Assembly (NCBI RefSeq): GCF_947172395.1
Contig: NC_069104.1
Span: forward strand, 4,305,355-4,369,354
Direction: 5' to 3'
DNA: 64,000 bases
DNA from: Bicyclus anynana
Taxonomy: Eukaryota > Arthropoda > Insecta > Lepidoptera > Nymphalidae
Shown: positions 8,276-19,511 of the stretch, in pieces
Numbering within the stretch: the stretch's first letter is position 1
How the letters are laid out: every line of letters starts with the position of its first letter
The notes under the pieces: model-generated
Told to the model about the DNA's origin: nothing
Databases searched by the model: none
What the model saw: the letters and a program-made list of their open reading frames with translations, nothing else
Translations under genes and position numbers: made by a program

Positions 8276-9326
8276 CTGGCAATTACTTAAAAATAAAAAT
8301 GATTTTTCTACTTCTTCTTCTGCTAGTACGAAATATTATGAATGAATAGGTGATTAATCTTTTGTTAAGGTATTGCAAAAGTTCTTTTAATAAGGAACAC
8401 ATTATTAATAAGGTACAATGCAATAGAGTCGTATAAAGTTTAATAAGACCTTGTAGTATGGATATTATTTACGCTAATAAAGTTTTTATAGCTTTTACAA
8501 GAAATAAAGTATTGTTAAATTAATAATTTCCAATTATGATAAAACTATTATTGTTCCTCATAAAGTTATTCGCTTATTATTATTATGTAGTATTAAGTAT
8601 TAATAGCATTCTGTAATAACTGTTTTATTGTTTTCTTTTTCTATAAGTGCTTTAAAATAACGTATTCAATAGTTTAGTATCAAAGGTAATCAATAAAATA
8701 ATTTACATTAAATAAACAAATTAACATTTTTACATTAGATATTTATGTATATTCGTTTTATTTGTGTCCAATTAACTTATAATTTGAAGCAAATAGGCTA
8801 CTTATTCAATAAAAAACATAGAATTGCAATTATCATCGTTAACGAATATTGAAAAAAATATAAGGAAATTAAAAACAATTTAAAATTACGGAATACATAG
8901 GTAAAAATATAATCAAGTCTATTAGAATTAATGAATTATGTTACATTATTACTAGATTTTTAATAGATTTTTCTAAAAAAAGGTTTCCTTCAAGTAACTC
9001 CAACCTAACTGGACTTAGATAGAAACTTTATAATCAAAAATGTATAGCAATAGATTCGTCGGAAAAAATCCACCACAATGCTACATTTATTGTGTCTAAC
9101 TAATAATACAGTTTTTAGATAGTATATAATTAACCTGGAAATATGCATTTTTGTAGTTAAGTTGGATTATCCTTACAATTCTTTCCTTTCTGAAAAACGA
9201 GTTGACACAAAGCGGTACAAAATACACGAACTGAGATGCTAAAGTTCAATGCACGTCTGTTTGTGTTGTCGACTTTACCTACCTAACTTTTGTTTGCACT
9301 GTGTTGATAAGACAAACATGCAATAA
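8276..9326. other. About 1 kb of AT-rich sequence
   Basis: No SINE, LINE, Helitron or coding signature. Frequent short A/T runs. This is one of the largest stretches without an identifiable repeat. Confidence 0.5.
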
Positions 9327-9507
9327 ATGTATACTAATATTTTAAAGCTGAAGAGTTTGTTAGTTAGATTGATTGCGCTAATCTCAGGAACTACTGATCC
9401 GATTTTAAAAAATCTTTCAGCGTTAGATAAGGCTACAAGCTACATTTTATCTCCGTATTCCTACGGGAACAGGAACCACGTGGGTGAAACCGCGCGGTGT
9501 ATACTAG
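9327..9507 (+). mobile_element. HelA Helitron-type element
   Basis: Starts gtatactaatattttaaagc and ends in the hairpin cgtgggtgaaaccgcgcggt followed by CTAG at 9504-9507. The interior is shortened relative to the copy at 13301. An open frame covering it is spurious. Confidence 0.8.
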
Positions 9508-9519
9508 TCTTAAAATATA

Positions 9520-9653
9520 AATGCAAAAGGCCATTCGTCACGAAATCTCGAAAACCGCTTGATGTACATTTAGGAGAGAGGTAGTTTATAGTTATTAGGT
9601 ATCTACTAAGAACGGCAGGTCTAAGGGTGGACGAAGTCGCAGGCGTCCGCTAG
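9520..9653 (+). mobile_element. HelB 3' part
   Basis: ctaagaacggcaggtctaag then gtggacgaagtcgcaggcgt and CTAG at 9650-9653. It preserves the site that is occupied by a transposon at 4229-4482. Confidence 0.65.
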
Positions 9654-9812
9654 TACTTAACTCTATATACTTACTTGGACGTCTTGATTTCGGTTTTTAA
9701 ATGCGACAATTTATATATTACAGTTTCCATTTTACCGCGATTTTTTGTATTATATATTTTTTAGGGAAAAAAGAGGAATAAAATGGAATCCATATAGGAT
9801 CAATTTATTGTC

Positions 9813-9845
9813 CGTCTTTCTGTCTGTCTGTCTGTCTATCTAGAC
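9813..9845. repeat. (CTGT)n microsatellite
   Basis: Repeats of tctg (ctgtctgtctgtctgt) in an AT-rich stretch. Confidence 0.8.
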
Positions 9846-9999
9846 CCTTAATTTCGACAACGCATGGAGATAATTGTCGAGTTGTAATTTAAACCATGTA
9901 TTAAGTCTTGAAGCACAAGCACTTGAAGGCACAAATGACAAGATTCTACGTAAACTTAAAAAAAGGTACAACCGTTTATGCTGCAAAAATGGCAATCGA

Positions 10000-10475
10000 G
10001 CAACGACATTTTATACTATAGACATGATACGTGCCTACAAAATCACCGCAAAAAGTGACTCGAATTTAGCTACTTCACTGAGCGCACACATGCACAATTT
10101 TGTATTTAATTCCATTATATATTTATGTATACACAGTTTCAAAAGTTCCTAAACACACAATTCGACATGGTGTATGTATATTTACGCAGTAGCGTGCACT
10201 TTATACATGCAAAATGCACTGCCTACCCTATGAACTCAATACAAACCTATTGGACCACAGAATACATAATTTTCCAATTTTTACTTCTAGTGCATACCCT
10301 AGTTAAAAACATTATGCACGCCACGGATATTTAGGTATTATTAGTTTAAATAACTTTCGTTGTTTACTATGCGACTCAATAAAATGCGGTCAAATAGCCG
10401 CTTTTGTTCGCCTCAGGTTTGAAGCGCTAGTGACATATCTCTATTATAAAATCTTTGAAACTCAAGGTAGGAAGG
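10000..10475 (+). repeat. Repeat D, copy 1, split by MITE-Q
   Basis: acgacattttatacta, gtgcctacaaaatcaccgca, tgagcgcacacatgcacaat, cacaattcgacatgg, atatttaggtatta and gaagcgctagtgacatatct recur in the same order at 19512-20140 and, reversed in part, at 47523-47690. This is a non-coding dispersed family. MITE-Q at 10185-10326 splits this copy. Small open frames within it are not credible genes. Confidence 0.6.
10185..10326. mobile_element. MITE-Q, full copy with 7-bp target-site duplication
   Basis: Inverted ends cgcagtagcgtgcact and, in reverse, ccgtggcgtgcataatg. Flanked by atattta at 10178-10184 and 10327-10333. The undisturbed sequence is seen in repeat D at 19685-19695 and 47560. Confidence 0.6.
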
Positions 10476-10587
10476 AAAATGTAGTATTAGAAACTTGATC
10501 TAGAACTATGAAATTTAGGTACTATAGGAAAGTCTAATACACTCTACAGCGCTACCAACTTCGCCAAAGGTTGTCGAAAAATCATTT

Positions 10588-10665
10588 GTATGATGGTTGG
10601 CATCTGGTACTCGAACTTGGACCCTTATAATCCGCAGCCAAACAATCTAACCATTAAACCTACAA
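10588..10665 (-). mobile_element. tRNA-like SINE head, unassigned family
   Basis: The reverse complement reads gtttaatggttagattg (A-box side) and ggtccaagttcgagtaccag (B box). The body of the SINE cannot be recognised. Confidence 0.45.
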
Positions 10666-10859
10666 AGCATCTTATTAATAGAGCACTTACCTTTATTTAT
10701 CTTACATTTATGATATCTTATCTACATCTTTTAATAATTTGTATACATATTTGTAAAGAAATATTCTTCGTACATTTTACAAAAGTTAATTTCCTCAGTA
10801 AAATGGCTGTATTAATCGTTTTACGACTGTACTGCAAACAAATTATACAAACATCGTAT

Positions 10860-10930
10860 AAAATTTGTGTCCGCATCTGCCTGACCGGAATCGAACCCGC
10901 TACCCGGGTCGGTGTTTCACCTGTCGCCTG
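10860..10930 (-). mobile_element. tRNA-like fragment
   Basis: Reverse B-box ggaatcgaacccgctacccg. The partner A box is weak. It lies at the end of an AT-rich frame that is probably not coding. Confidence 0.35.
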
Positions 10931-11160
10931 ATTTATAATTAGATTTTTTTGACAAACCTCTTTGGTGTCGCGATGAAAAGATACACTTCGATACTTAAGT
11001 TAAGCTTTTTGGTAGCTTTCATTTTAGTTTCATTGTTTTTGCTTAGGTTGTTCTATTGCTAACCTCTATATTCCAGTGAAAGTCCAATTGAAGGTCAGTT
11101 GTCAGGTCAATCTGATAGACAGATATATTAAAAAGAAATGTTTGTTTGTGTTTTAGTAAC

Positions 11161-11271
11161 TGCGAATCCCAGAGATCGCAAGAATTCGGTGGATGCAGGC
11201 GGCTCTGAATCGTGATGTTTGGAAGTCCCTACAAAAGGCCTATGTCCTGCAGTGGACGTCCATCGGCTGAT

Positions 11272-11330
<59 letters not shown>
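11161..11330 (+). mobile_element. RTE-like LINE 3' terminus with long (ATG)n tail
   Basis: Plus-strand segment gaattcggtggatgcaggcg, then tgtttggaagtccctac, then gtggacgtccatcggctga is the RTE 3' end in sense orientation. It is followed by about 20 ATG units (11272-11330), the longest microsatellite here. Histidine- and serine-rich frames across it are translations of the microsatellite. Confidence 0.8.
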
Positions 11331-11440
11331 AAATAAAATAATAAAGAAATAAAAACACTCGAGGAAACAGTTATTTTAACATCAAAAACACTTTTTCGTG
11401 TGCCTTGGGCCTTTTTGCAAGTTATGTGCTGGTATATTTT

Positions 11441-11505
11441 GACGGCCCTCTGGCGCGGTTGGTAGTGCAACAGAGAGGTCCTAGGTTCGATTCCCAGCTG
11501 AGATT
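11441..11505 (+). mobile_element. tRNA-like SINE head, unassigned family
   Basis: ctctggcgcggttggtagtg (A box) and ctaggttcgattcccagctg (B box) with tRNA-like spacing. It abuts the tail of a SINE2 copy in opposite orientation. Confidence 0.5.
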
Positions 11506-11510
11506 AGCTT

Positions 11511-11798
11511 AGGGACTATAATCTCACCTGATGGTAATTGATGATGCAATTTAAGATAGAAGCGGGAAAACTTGTTAGGATAGGATGAAAATCCACACCC
11601 ATTTCGGTTTCTACACGACCGGAACGATAAATCACTTAGCGGCACATCTTTGCCGGTAGGGTGGTAACTAGCTACGGCCGAAGCCTCCCACCAGCCAGAC
11701 CTGGACCAATTAAGAAAACCTCAATCGGCGCCACCGGGGATCACACCCAGGACCCCCGTCTTTTAAATCCACTGCACACTACTGCGCCTCGGAGGCCG
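11511..11798 (-). mobile_element. SINE2, near full length
   Basis: Tail aatctcacctgatggtaatt, middle ggtagggtggtaactagc, head ending ctgcgcctcggaggcc. Reverse B box is altered (ggggatcacacccagg). Confidence 0.9.
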
Positions 11799-11807
11799 TA
11801 AAATTAA

Positions 11808-12006
11808 CAGTCCCCCTAGCCAAGTGGCACGACGATTCTCTTTCTACGATCGCTAACGCTTGGAAAAAGTAGAAAGATGTATGGGAATGACATTTGCTAT
11901 CGACAGGTCACGTGATCAAGATCTGTCATTCCCATACATTTTTGTAGTTTTCGAAGCGTTAGCGATCGTAGAAATAGAATTGACCTGCGACTTGGCTAGA
12001 GGGCAG
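11808..12006. mobile_element. MITE-P, copy 1
   Basis: A near-palindromic element of about 199 bp. The left arm cccctagccaagtggcac, gattctctttctacgatcgc and taacgctt is mirrored on the right, around a core tatcgacaggtcacgtgatc. Copies at 21173-21699 and 59478-59669. No convincing target-site duplication was seen. Confidence 0.8.
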
Positions 12007-12624
12007 TAGCAATATACATATAACCGCTGGTTGCTCCATTTTAGTGTAACTTAAAGTTATAATATTCGTGTTGCGATGCAAGTTCACATCACAATTGACC
12101 ATTAAGTTAGTTAATTAAACTAAGCGAATGAAGTCTCAGGGAATTAATCGTAGATGTGTGTACATGATAGCTGGCTACTTTAAATGCGTTTTAGGGTTCC
12201 CTTTGTAAAAGGTACACCGATCTGAACCAATTGTGAATATTATTCGAGCTTTATTTAAGGAGACATTTGACATGCTAGTTGACATGTACGAAATTGAGAA
12301 TCTATATGATGATGAAAATTAAAGTATGATTTAGAGTTAAACTTGGTTTTTATAATCAACATTCAAGCAACTGTATAGGACTATAGACACTAAGTCATAT
12401 CTAAAAGGGTATAAGTCAAAATCTGAATAGTCTGAAGCCCCAACAGCACAACAGTAAAAAGGCCGGACTTATGACCGAGTTGTCATGGTTCGATCCCAAA
12501 TATTGATAGCAAATATTCTTAAAAAAAAAATTGTTCAATCAAAATTGCAAATTTTTAAAAGCATAGACAATAGACATAGACAATGAATTTGACAATAAAG
12601 AATAATAAGACTAAAATAAAAAAT
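12007..12624. other. AT-rich spacer
   Basis: No family recognised. A tRNA-like B-box string (catggttcgatcccaaat) at 12486-12503 is the only hint of a SINE remnant. Confidence 0.4.
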
Positions 12625-12945
12625 CGGTTGCCTGTAAAGTATATGTATACGGGCGAAAGTTTTACGTGACAACGACTTTGAGTGGTAAAATAATTTTAAT
12701 GTGAATATTCATTCGTATAGTAGGAAGAAGGATGAAATAATAGTAACAATTTAAAACATTTATTTATACAAAGAATTATATTTAAAACATTAATTTATAC
12801 AAAGAATCTCGCACTGAATTTCATATTAACAAAAATTTTATTCACTCGCTCTCATTGTGAGCGCATAACGTGAGCGGAGCGTAACGCAGTTTCTTGAAGT
12901 GTCACCCGGCAAACCAATTTATAAGACGTTGTCACGTCAAAAAGA
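12625..12945. repeat. Dispersed repeat with inverted ends
   Basis: ttttacgtgacaacgact (12659 on) is mirrored by gacgttgtcacgtcaaaa (to 12945). The right part gagcgcataacgtgagcgg, gcgtaacgcag belongs to a repeat I know as common in Lepidoptera. Inside, about 29 bp (atttaaaacat, tatttatacaaagaat) is tandemly doubled at 12751-12807. Confidence 0.5.
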
Positions 12946-13300
12946 AAATATAAAGCATAAATTGAATATGACAGAAATACGGAACCTTCGGATTGTCAAA
13001 CCAGATCGCCGTTAAAAGTTTACGAGCTCAAATGCAGCGGGTAATTTGTACTATAACGTAATTAAAACTAACCTAAATTGCCTTTATAACTGACATTGGT
13101 CGTCGCACTGACCTCTGATATACATATAACTGTGTATATTACTTGTCTTAGGACAAGTTAGTAGAAATTAAACGGTACAAGTCATTAAGTTTCTATAAAA
13201 TTCAGAGTCATATTTGACGCAGAATATATTTAACACGTTACCATTATGCGGATTGCATTGGAGCAAAATAGTGAGGTAAATTCAATTTAGGACAAATCTA

Positions 13301-13490
13301 TCTATACTTATATTATAAAGCTGAAGAGTTTGTTTGTTTGAACGCGCTAATCTCAGGAATGGTCCGATTTGAAAAATTCTTACAGTGTTAGATAGCCCAT
13401 TTATTGAAGAAGGCTATAGGCTATATATTATTCCCCCATATTCCTACGGGAACGGGAACCACGCAAGTAAAACCGCGCGGCGTCAGCTAG
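13301..13490 (+). mobile_element. HelA Helitron-type element, complete
   Basis: 5' TCTATACTTATATTATAAAG preceded by A. 3' ccgcgcggcgtcagCTAG followed by T. The hairpin next to the 3' end is slightly damaged (caagtaaaaccgcg). A good reference copy of HelA. Confidence 0.9.
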
Positions 13491-13494
13491 TATA

Positions 13495-13712
13495 TATATA
13501 AAAGAAAGTCGGGTTTGTTACAACACATATAACTCGTGATCTGCTGGACCGATTTTCATGGTTTTTGATTCGTTGGATTTGTCTCCGCCAAGAATAACAG
13601 AATACATCTTAAAAACAATGAAAACTCTACAAATAAATAACTATGGAAGATGAATAATTTTCCATAAAAAGTTACTTTGAAATCCACGCGGAAGTCCCGG
13701 GCGTCTGATATT
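13495..13712 (+). mobile_element. HelB-related fragment
   Basis: aaagaaagtcgggtttgtta, ctgctggaccgattttcatg and, at the 3' side, aaatccacgcggaagtcccg then ggcgtctgat. The 3' CTAG is lost. Confidence 0.5.
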
Positions 13713-13858
13713 ATGCCATAAATTATTACCATCATAACAGAAAAGTTTAAATGGTGTTGCATTATGTGGGCTGGATAAAAGAAAATTATTTACTTATTGG
13801 CTTTTAAATGAAAAAAACAGCATCGAAATTGTTCCATCCGTTTGTGAGCTACAATCCC

Positions 13859-13861
<3 letters not shown>

Positions 13862-13889
<28 letters not shown>
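13862..13889. repeat. (GACA)n microsatellite
   Basis: Seven GACA units following ccgtttgtgagctacaatcc. Confidence 0.85.
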
Positions 13890-16031
13890 TGAATAATACC
13901 CCTTCTTTTTAATCAAAAATTCTTCCGTAAAATATAAATGGTTAAACTCAATAAAAGAAAAAAAAAAACAATATAATTATGACAATATAAGATTAGGCCA
14001 TTTTACCGCTGACCGTATATTCAATGGCGAATCATTTGACTCCATTTCCGTAATGTATAATGTGTATAATGTGTATAATGTCAAGTCGGAGTCATAATAA
14101 CATCTTGATTTATTGCACAATTTGTCTTTGGGAACTGCAAATTGATCAATTTGCTCGGAAATTGCCCAATTTTGGTAAACAAGCTGGCCGTGTAATTTTA
14201 AATAGTCATTGTGAATAAAAAAAGTTTATTTTTTGTGAGTCTTTTTTTGTTAGTTTGAAGGTCGTTGAAATTATGTTACCTATTTTAGCATTATCGGACG
14301 TTAGTTTGTAATGTAGCAACTTATTAATAAGAATTTGAAGATTAGCACAAAAAAGTTTTTAAATGCTTACGAATACGAGTGATATTAAAACTAAAAAAAA
14401 ATTAATTGAAAAGTAAACTAGTTATGTCTTAAATTAAACATTTTATTTTAAGTAATAGTTCTATTACTTGAGTTTTAAATATTATCTAATCTGAATTTTG
14501 TTACAGTTAAAAATGTCTAGCTCCGGGGTCACTAAATTAATAAAGTTTAGAGACCTATAATAAATTTAAATTACAACCATTATATACAATATAAATACCC
14601 ATAGATAACATTTTCTAATCTATGACAGCCGTACAATGTGCAATACGCCTCCAAACCTTTTGAAGCCGCACGCAATAGACAAATCAATGAAAATGATAAA
14701 ATTACATCAATAAAAAAAATATTATTTCGCAATCCATTGTCTATGACAGAGGTATTTTTAAAAAATGAATACCGCCACCGGCAACGGCAGATGCGCTATG
14801 ATTTATGAAAGCTTTTTTAATGGTTTTTCGAAAAAATCGGTAAAAAATCCGAACCATTTGGAATGCTGTGTCATATTACGATCTTTGTCACGATATTAAA
14901 TTAGTTTTGTGACATATGTTTTCATTTATTATTTTTGCCCGACATACGGGATTATTAATTATTTTAGTAAACAGAGGCGCAATGGTTATTTTTCTATAAA
15001 ATGAAAATATCAAGTTATGGTAAATTTGACTTGCCATCTAAAGATTGTCAATATAGTCCGTCAGTCAGACTAAATAGTCTGACTATTTTGACAATCTTCC
15101 AAATGATAATCAGTCCAAATGGACTGGTGGTAGGAGTTGACTTATGTGACTTAAAAAAATCCAGCCAATATTGACTGATTAATTAATTATTCTCTATGTA
15201 TAATAAACTTTAATTTCAATATTTAATAATCAAAATTAAGTTTATTTGTATTTATTGGTATTTAGATGAAAATTTCACATGAAAATTTACATTACAAATA
15301 GCAATAGATTGTCTATTAGTAGAGCATAAACGCTTCTTTAAAATGAGAAAAAAAATCTATTGTCAACCCTATTAATCCGTTGTAGGAACGATAACAATTT
15401 ATTAAAATGAAAATCTAAACTTATATAACTTGACCCCTTATATTTTATTCACAAGTATTATTCAAAGAATTTTATAAACAACAAGTGAGACCTTTATTAT
15501 TTGGTTGCATCATAGCACGAGGGCGGGGCGGCATGTGCTCGAATTTTGAAATTCGAATGTGGAACTTTGGAACTCATTCGGATATAGAACTTCCGATTCT
15601 TCCTTTTGAATTGTGAAATGAGGTTCTTTTAATGCACATGTGTAGTGAAACACGTGCTAACGTTTGAATAACCTGATTCTTTTTTCAAAATGTCGTTGTG
15701 AGATTTTTTACTATGAATAAGGACATCCTCGTTAGAGGTGTGTTAGTATGGAGGTTTTACTTTTGTTTGTTAGAATTTATTTTACCCGAGATCGTTAGAG
15801 AATTTTAGAGTGTTCATACTATAGATTTGTAATATTTATTTGGTTTAAATTGTATTTTTTGAACATTTGAGTATAATCCGGCCAGAATGTTATTTTAAGT
15901 ATAAGTTGATTTATTTATAAATTGAAAAATGAATTACTTTGTCTACATTTAAAAATCGTGTTAACGATAATACTGAAATAACAAAATATGCCTGATTATT
16001 AATTTCGAACCCATAATCGTCTCTTTGCTTC
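13890..16031. other. About 2 kb without recognised repeats
   Basis: Mostly A+T-rich. Visible features are a triplicated gtataatgt (14053-14082) and a short inverted repeat (15041-15098: aagattgtcaatatagtc mirrored by gactattttgacaatctt). 15490-15700 is richer in G+C (gcacgagggcggggcggc). No open frame or splice-flanked exon was convincing. This is a candidate for host non-repetitive sequence. Confidence 0.45.
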
Positions 16032-16256
16032 AAGGAGGATCCACACCCCTTTTCGGTTTTTACACGACATCGTACCGGAACGCTAAATCTCTTGGCGGTA
16101 CGTACGTCTTTGTCGGTAGGGTGACTAGCCACGGTCAAAGCCTCCCACCAACCAGACCTGGACCAATTAAGAAAATCTCAATCGGCCCAGCCGGGGATCG
16201 AACCCAGGATCGTCGGTTTGTAAATCCACCGCGCATACCACTGCGCCACGGAGGCC
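16032..16256 (-). mobile_element. SINE2, head and middle
   Basis: From aaggaggatccacacccctt to gcgccacggaggcc. The tail is missing. The tacg within cggtacgtacgtctttg is doubled relative to other copies. Confidence 0.88.
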
Positions 16257-17876
16257 ATCAAAACGTTACGTATCTCCTATAAGTAATACTAGACTTTATA
16301 AAAACGAGATATGAGGTTCTTAATTATGATCTTATTCGTGCAACAGCGCACCAAACACGTGCTTATTGTTGAGCACTTTTTGCTATTTCAGTTTTACTTT
16401 GTCTATGCTTCTATTATTCAAAATTACAACCCTACGATTACGTAATCGGAATCCAACTTGTGAGCGTGCACCGAGCATAGACTAAAGACCACGACCACTC
16501 ATAGACCTTACTTCCTAGTTTTTGTGAAGGCAGCTGTGACGGCACGTGCTTGGACCACACCGATCGTTGGATATCTGTGCCAATGGTTCAATTCGATATA
16601 TCGGATGTATTAGAAAGTGGATTTTATTTATAGGGCTCTTTGTAAAAGCATTTACAAAGAGGAGGAGTACTGCTTTTTAATATTATATCGTATGTATTGT
16701 GTCGAATGACATGAAAAGAAACGCAACGGAACTGAACGAAACGAAATAACCAAACTAAACGAAATGAAACGAAAAAAAATTAAAGGAGATGGTCCAAAAT
16801 TTTATGGAGCCCAGGATCAGTCATTGTACCCTGGCGGAAATAAAGAAAAATAAAATTTTTAACTATTTTCTATTATACAAATCTACGAATTTACTTTAAT
16901 TCTTTCGAGATAATATTCATTCTCTCCTAAGACATGCAACACTAATATGAGTAACAATGGCGGATTAATGACGTTTTCAACGCAATAGTCGTTTTGACGT
17001 TTACTGTCAAATGTCATGTCATACTTGCTTTACGGGCGCCATCTTGCTATAACTCAAAAACTTGGGTTTTAATTTTATTTTTTTCTTTTTATTTAGTTAC
17101 ATTTATTCACTTATTTATATTTTAACAAATACCCTGTATTTTTTAATTTTTAATAATACGGGGTACAAGAGTGGACCTGAAATTGACCATCTCCTAACAA
17201 TGTAAATTCAAAAAATAAAAATAAAATTGACGTTTCAAAAGTGCTTGTAAATATACTTTAGTAGGCTTAGCTTAAAATAAGCAAACTTTAAAATTTGAAA
17301 GTATAAAAAAAATAGAAAATATGTTTAGGGGCAGGGAAAAGTTAGCCCGTGCAAATTCGGTTGTATGACTAACATAAAATTAAAAGACAGGTGAAAATAT
17401 GCCAAGAACAAAACAAAAGTAAAAGCTCTGATTAGAAACAGTCGTTCAAACTTTATGGTATTGCACATTTGAATTAATACTGCGTGTATGGTTTCTCTTC
17501 CATGGCCGACGGCCAAGTGATTTGTTAATTTTTATGTTGTTTTTTTTTATAACTTTGAAATTCTAAGTATTCTACACTGAGCGTATAGAATTGATTGAGA
17601 GCTTATTCTGGATATGTAATACTATGTTCAAATATAGGTTTATTACTAATTTTTAATAATATATTACTACATATTGGTAAGTTTATAGTGCACTGATCGG
17701 AATCAATTCAAGGAATTTCGAATTTCAGTATATTCTATAATCTGTAAGAAAATGTCACAAAATTATATTTTACAAAATGTAGAATGTACTGTAATGTAGA
17801 AACAATCCACCAAATCATTAATGCAACAATTTTTTTTAAATGAAAACGAATGTTGTGTTTAATTAATATTATTCTT
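16257..17876. other. Unassigned 1.6-kb stretch
   Basis: No family recognised. aaaggagatggtccaaaatt (16782 on) is partly mirrored by gaaattgaccatctccta (17180 on), hinting at an old inverted-repeat element of about 420 bp. Frames on the minus strand (17325-17516) look random. Confidence 0.35.
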
Positions 17877-18260
17877 GGCATTGTATGAGCCGTGATAGCC
17901 TAGTGGATATGAGTGGCATTGTATGAGCCGTGATAGCCTAGTGGATATGAGTATGACCTCCGATTCCGGAGATGCGGGTTCGAATCCAGTAGGGGCATGC
18001 ACCTCCATTATGTCCATTTTAAGAATTTCAATATTACGTGTCTCAAATGGTGAAGGAAAAACATCGTAAGGGAACCTGCATACCAGAGAATTTTCTTAAT
18101 TCTCTGCGTGTGTGAAGTCTGCCAATCCGCATTGGGCCAGCGTGGTGGACTATTGGTACACCAATAGTCCACCACGCTGGCCCAATGCGGAGCCCCTCTC
18201 CTTCTGAGAGGAGACTCAGCTCAGCAGTGAGCCGAATATGGGTTAAAAATGATGATGAAT
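17877..18260 (+). mobile_element. SINE1 with duplicated head and 31-bp perfect hairpin
   Basis: The A-box segment plus upstream flank is a perfect 38-bp tandem duplicate (17877-17914, 17915-17952). The B box is ggttcgaatccag. In the body, 18127-18157 is repeated exactly as its reverse complement at 18160-18190 with a 2-nt spacer, replacing the normal gcctaacc segment. The 3' end is gccgaatatgggttaaaaat then gatgatga. Confidence 0.9.
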
Positions 18261-19511
18261 TGTCAACGATTTTTGAGTGCAAAGCTTACGGCTCGGTATA
18301 CAATGTATCTAAGAAAAAATATATACGTAATATTGTTAACTGTTTATGAGATGGCAAAGTAAAACATAAAGCAAAGTTAACGTTTTATTTAGTTAACCAG
18401 AATAAGGCTTTTACTCGTCTGCTAGGTCGGGTCATAGTGCGAAACTTGTTCGAATCACTTTCACCCATCGCTCCATTAGTCAGCGTCTACGTATTGACCA
18501 TAAACAAGATTTTTTACTTTTTAAAAACACTCTAGCAAAGAGCCAAAGTGCGTCGGCTTCTTTCGCTGTCATGAATCATTGATTTCCGTCTGAATGTCGA
18601 GTAAATATTTATTGATTGTATGTATTTGTCATGTAAAATAAAATTACCGTGCCCAAGTGCTTTGCGTTTCACAAGAAAAAAGTGAAGTGCTTGTTTAAGG
18701 TTGTTTATGTGTTTGGCAGTTCGACGGGTGTTATTAAGAAAAGTGTTTTTTTGGTGTTGCAAGTTTAGGATAAAAACATTACCCCTTTCCGACGGATAAT
18801 TAAAAAAGGAGTGACATCACCGTCTGTCGCGAATGGCGCGGCACATGCCAAGCTAAAAATAACTGAAATAATCTGCCATATGCATACACCAAAAAACACC
18901 AGAAAACGTGCAAAGCAAAAACCTAACGCGACTTCGATAACAGAGAGATGACTGTAAAAAAGACCTTTGAATTTTTAAAAATAGAATACGGCGTTAAAAA
19001 TGCTAAAACGAAGTATAGACTATAGTGTAAAAAAGTAATGAAAAGGGGTAAAAAGGAATCGAATTTGAAATTTGGAAGGGTTATATTTGAATGTGGAACA
19101 AAAAGTGGAGTCTTTTAAGTAGTTCGTGGCCAGGTGTTTTTAAATTCGGAACGTCTTGCCGGAAATCTGTGGCGCATGTGTCTACGCAACCCGTTCGTGG
19201 CGGAAACAGCGCATCCCTTGCTGTGCTTTCTTATTTTGAAAAAGTAACCCCTTTAGTAATACTGTTTTATATTATGGGGAATTAAAAATAAGAAAAAATA
19301 CACCGTCGTTACAAAGTCCATATGCTGACGGATTCATTTATGGGAATTAAAAGTATAATGAGCTATAATGATTGATTTAATATAGGTTAATTAAAATTAT
19401 TTATGGTTGTTAACGGTTATATATTTGAATTTATCATTGTTCTAAAGCGAGACAATACAATTTGACTTGTAAAATTATGTGTTGTTAAAAATACCTACAC
19501 GTATAATAAAC
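18261..19511. other. Non-repetitive stretch, possible host sequence
   Basis: 18530-19270 has balanced composition and no identifiable repeat (tgcgtcggcttctttcgctg, gaatggcgcggcacatgcca, tcttgccggaaatctgtgg). No long open frame or clear exon. It may be a host untranslated or regulatory segment. Confidence 0.35.

Noticed and set aside
9874..10334. Two overlapping plus-strand frames
   Set aside because: They lie in repeat D and MITE-Q and have no domain. The repeat D copy at 19512 does not preserve the frame.
11128..11470. Poly-histidine and poly-serine open frames on the minus strand
   Set aside because: They are translations of the (ATG)n microsatellite at the 3' end of an RTE-like fragment.
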